A stretch of DNA of 30,427 nt from Pinguiococcus pyrenoidosus (Eukaryota; Sar; Pinguiophyceae; Pinguiochrysidales; Pinguiochrysidaceae), in contig JAAMXY010000313.1 of assembly GCA_019677205.1 (NCBI GenBank), forward strand, positions 1 to 30,427, given 5' to 3'. A model generated the notes under the pieces. The model saw nothing but the letters and a program-made list of their open reading frames with translations, was not told where the DNA came from and made no database searches. Position 1 is the stretch's first letter; each line of letters begins with the position of its first letter. Position numbers and translations under genes: made by a program. Positions 29,977-30,427 of the stretch are shown here, one piece after another.

Positions 29977-30291
29977 ATGGCAAACATGGTCAACCAGGAG
30001 GTGACAGAAGCAGAACGCCCAGAGGAAAGCATCATTTTTGAAGGTTTCCCAGAGGAAATGGAAGCATCAAAGACCGAAGCAGCAGAAGCAGAATGCAGGC
30101 GTTTCAAAGCAGAATGCAGGCGTTTCACACCAGAATGCAAGCGTTTCAAAGCAGAATGCAGGCGTTTCACACCAGAGCCCCCTTGCTACGCCAACACACC
30201 CTTGGTGGACGGAACGCCCGCGCCTTCATCTTGGGCAACAGCTGCGCGAATGGCAACCGCCGTCGCCTTGAACGCAGACTCAGCCTTGTGA
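29977..30291 (+). CDS. Short hypothetical ORF carrying a Cys-Arg-Phe repeat
   Basis: A 104-codon ORF starts at 29977 (a second Met lies three codons later) and ends at 30289-30291. Its N-terminal half is Glu-rich ([20 protein letters not shown]). The middle is four near-identical 7-residue units (AECRRFK / AECRRFT / PECKRFK / AECRRFT) encoded by a DNA minisatellite. No domain, signal peptide or membrane segment is visible. It begins 190 bases after the STAND gene's stop. It could be a small gene, an exon of a gene that continues to the right, or a chance ORF in a 3' UTR. Confidence 0.3.
   Translation: MANMVNQEVTEAERPEESIIFEGFPEEMEASKTEAAEAECRRFKAECRRFTPECKRFKAECRRFTPEPPCYANTPLVDGTPAPSSWATAARMATAVALNADSAL
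30088..30171 (+). repeat. 21-nt minisatellite, four copies arranged as two 42-nt dimers
   Basis: The units are 30088-30108, 30109-30129, 30130-30150 and 30151-30171, consensus GCAGAATGCAGGCGTTTCA(A/C)A. Units 1 and 3 end CAAA and units 2 and 4 end CACA, so the recent duplication step was 42 nt. The two dimers differ at only two bases (first base G/C and one G-to-A in unit 3). The 21-nt period keeps the reading frame. Confidence 0.9.
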
Positions 30292-30427
30292 TGATTGTTC
30301 TCTCCGTGCAACACATGGACATGCAGGCAGATTCTCGCCGTTTGCGCAAAGCTTTGCAGAACGTGCGTGAGCTGACGTGGCAGGGAAGCCAGAACGATTT
30401 AGAAGAGCTCCACGAGCCAGGGCAAGG
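30291..30427 (+). CDS. Possible partial coding exon at the right edge
   Basis: A plus-strand frame with an ATG at 30291 stays open to the window end (45 codons). Its later part reads like a charged helical protein ([17 protein letters not shown], then [12 protein letters not shown]). The real exon may begin after the CAG near 30330-30332 (GACATGCAG), a plausible acceptor. It may belong with the preceding short ORF through an intron. The gene is not recognised. Confidence 0.35.
   Translation, partial: MIVLSVQHMDMQADSRRLRKALQNVRELTWQGSQNDLEELHEPGQ

Noticed and set aside
30088-30171. CRISPR-like repeat array
   Set aside because: The repeats are directly adjacent with no unique spacers, and the context is eukaryotic; it is a minisatellite.

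Overview
This window is nuclear DNA from a eukaryote, most likely a free-living flagellated protist or alga. It shows no bacterial features such as operons, Shine-Dalgarno starts or co-oriented gene clusters. Three genes are interrupted by short GT-AG introns of 52 to 115 nt, a fourth gene has two such introns at its 3' end, and coding regions are GC-rich. A protein of the outer-dynein-arm docking family implies motile cilia. A SANT/DUF3755-type nuclear protein resembles a family I know from plants and algae. I cannot fix the lineage from sequence alone; a cryptophyte or another compact-genome alga would fit.

Layout, left to right. (1) 1-1365, minus: the 5' part of a long coiled-coil, golgin-like gene that runs off the left edge. 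(2) 2051-3092, plus: a four-exon HDHD2-type HAD hydrolase, convergent with (3) 3187-4941, minus: an ODA1/CCDC114/CCDC63-type coiled-coil docking protein. (4) 4942-6136: a gap with possible exons of a small plus-strand membrane protein. (5) 6137-7791, minus: a six-exon SANT + DUF3755 protein. (6) 7792-9312: a gap without a convincing gene. (7) 9313-17853, minus: a single 2846-residue open frame for a mostly disordered giant protein with about 16 copies of a basic helical motif set in acidic linkers. (8) 17854-19710: the region between two divergent giant genes, possibly holding 5' exons. (9) 19711-29786, plus: a protein of about 3300 residues with an FN3-like domain, a degenerate Nudix-like segment, a NACHT/STAND-type P-loop NTPase, a long HEAT-like array and a C-terminal parallel beta-helix finished by two small spliced exons. 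(10) 29787-30427: a 21-nt minisatellite inside a short ORF and the start of another possible exon at the right edge.

Exon joins were derived by hand from GT/AG sites, phase agreement and family alignment from memory; every join in the HDHD2, SANT and beta-helix models keeps phase. The genes do not form an obvious pathway. The two giants are the unusual part: one is a candidate regulatory NTPase or innate-immune-like STAND protein of an architecture I do not recognise, and the other is a repeat polyampholyte with an RVxF-type PP1 docking motif. They lie head to head, so they may share regulation, but this is inference.
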